Source: Apoda limacodes (Eukaryota; Arthropoda; Insecta; Lepidoptera; Limacodidae). Taken from it: DNA of 64,000 nt. The stretch spans positions 14,699,001 to 14,763,000 of the forward strand of contig OX291547.1 of NCBI GenBank assembly GCA_946406115.1, read 5' to 3'. Below the pieces are notes generated by a model that did not search any database, had not been told where the DNA came from, and saw nothing but the letters and a program-made list of their open reading frames with translations. The translations under genes and the position numbers were made by a program. Shown here piece by piece: positions 63,791-64,000 of this stretch. Position 1 is the stretch's first letter. Each line of letters opens with the position of its first letter.

Positions 63791-64000
63791 TGGCTCGGCT
63801 TTTGGCTTTGGTTTTTTGTAATGTTACAAGGCTCATAAACTTATATATAATACCCGTTTTACACCAGTACCAAATTCATCTAAGTACCTTTTGATGGAAT
63901 TTGTGCGAAATTTTTATTTATCCGACTACATTTTTAAATTGGTCGACTATGTTAAGTCTACTTAGCTATGATAGTTTTCCTTTTCATTTCGTTATATATG

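Overview
The window looks like nuclear DNA of a moth or butterfly (Lepidoptera). It is AT-rich, its genes have short coding exons and introns, and it is packed with decayed non-LTR retrotransposons, tRNA-derived SINE-like units and hairpin repeats of types I associate with lepidopteran genomes. I see no bacterial features, no rRNA and no convincing tRNA gene. The organism call rests on repeat and gene-family recognition from memory, not on a search.

Two kinds of intact coding content stand out. The first is a dispersed cluster of at least eleven small, mostly Cys/Pro/Gly-rich genes: 0.75-0.93 (-), 6.11-6.63 (-), 14.6-17.4 (+), 18.2-19.8 (+, with a further terminal exon at 21.4), 25.8-26.8 (-), 27.0-27.2 (-), 35.0-35.3 (-), 35.4-35.8 (-), 40.1-40.5 (+), 43.1-46.0 (-), 50.6-52.4 (+) and 57.4-57.5 kb (-). 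Two of them (6.1 and 40.4 kb) carry Cys-Gly-Pro repeats like those of the Drosophila Mst(3)CGP sperm-tail proteins, so the cluster is tentatively a male germ-line structural-protein cluster. Three of these genes (6.1, 35.1, 40.4 kb) have the start codon split by the first intron as AT|G, with donor GTAAGT. Unspliced RNA would therefore read AUG-UAA at once, and the reading frame exists only after splicing.

The second is a compact virus-derived block at 57.9-60.6 kb. It has four uninterrupted plus-strand frames: a penton-like C-terminal domain protein, a pX/pVI-like minor virion protein, a major-capsid (hexon-like, 'F54H12.2-like') protein and an adenain-type cysteine protease. This is the virion-morphogenesis set of Polinton/Maverick/adintovirus-type elements, without polymerase, integrase or packaging ATPase. 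The first three frames are joined by two identical TAATG stop-start overlaps. A convergent spliced gene of unknown function (60.78-61.43 kb, -) lies just downstream.

Layout: 0-6 kb repeats with one tiny gene; 6-10 kb CGP gene and a broken non-LTR element; 10-14 kb sparse, with an RTE-like fragment; 14.6-21.4 kb two or three Cys-rich genes; 22.5-25.4 kb tandem array and DDE transposase remnant; 25.7-27.2 kb 'RNGLQ' genes; 28-34 kb repeats and Ty3/Gypsy remnants; 35-36 kb two small genes; 36-39.6 kb non-LTR 3' ends; 40 kb CGP gene; 40.9-42.7 kb Mutator-like element with 104-bp repeats inside; 43-46 kb Cys-rich gene; 47-50.1 kb transposon remnants including a delimited mariner-type element; 50.6-52.4 kb large Cys/Pro-rich gene; 53-55 kb P-element-like and RT remnants; 57.4-61.4 kb small gene, virus block and spliced gene; 61.7-64 kb repeats. 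Many of the transposons sit inside introns of the Cys-rich genes. All splice sites are read by eye from consensus and phase.
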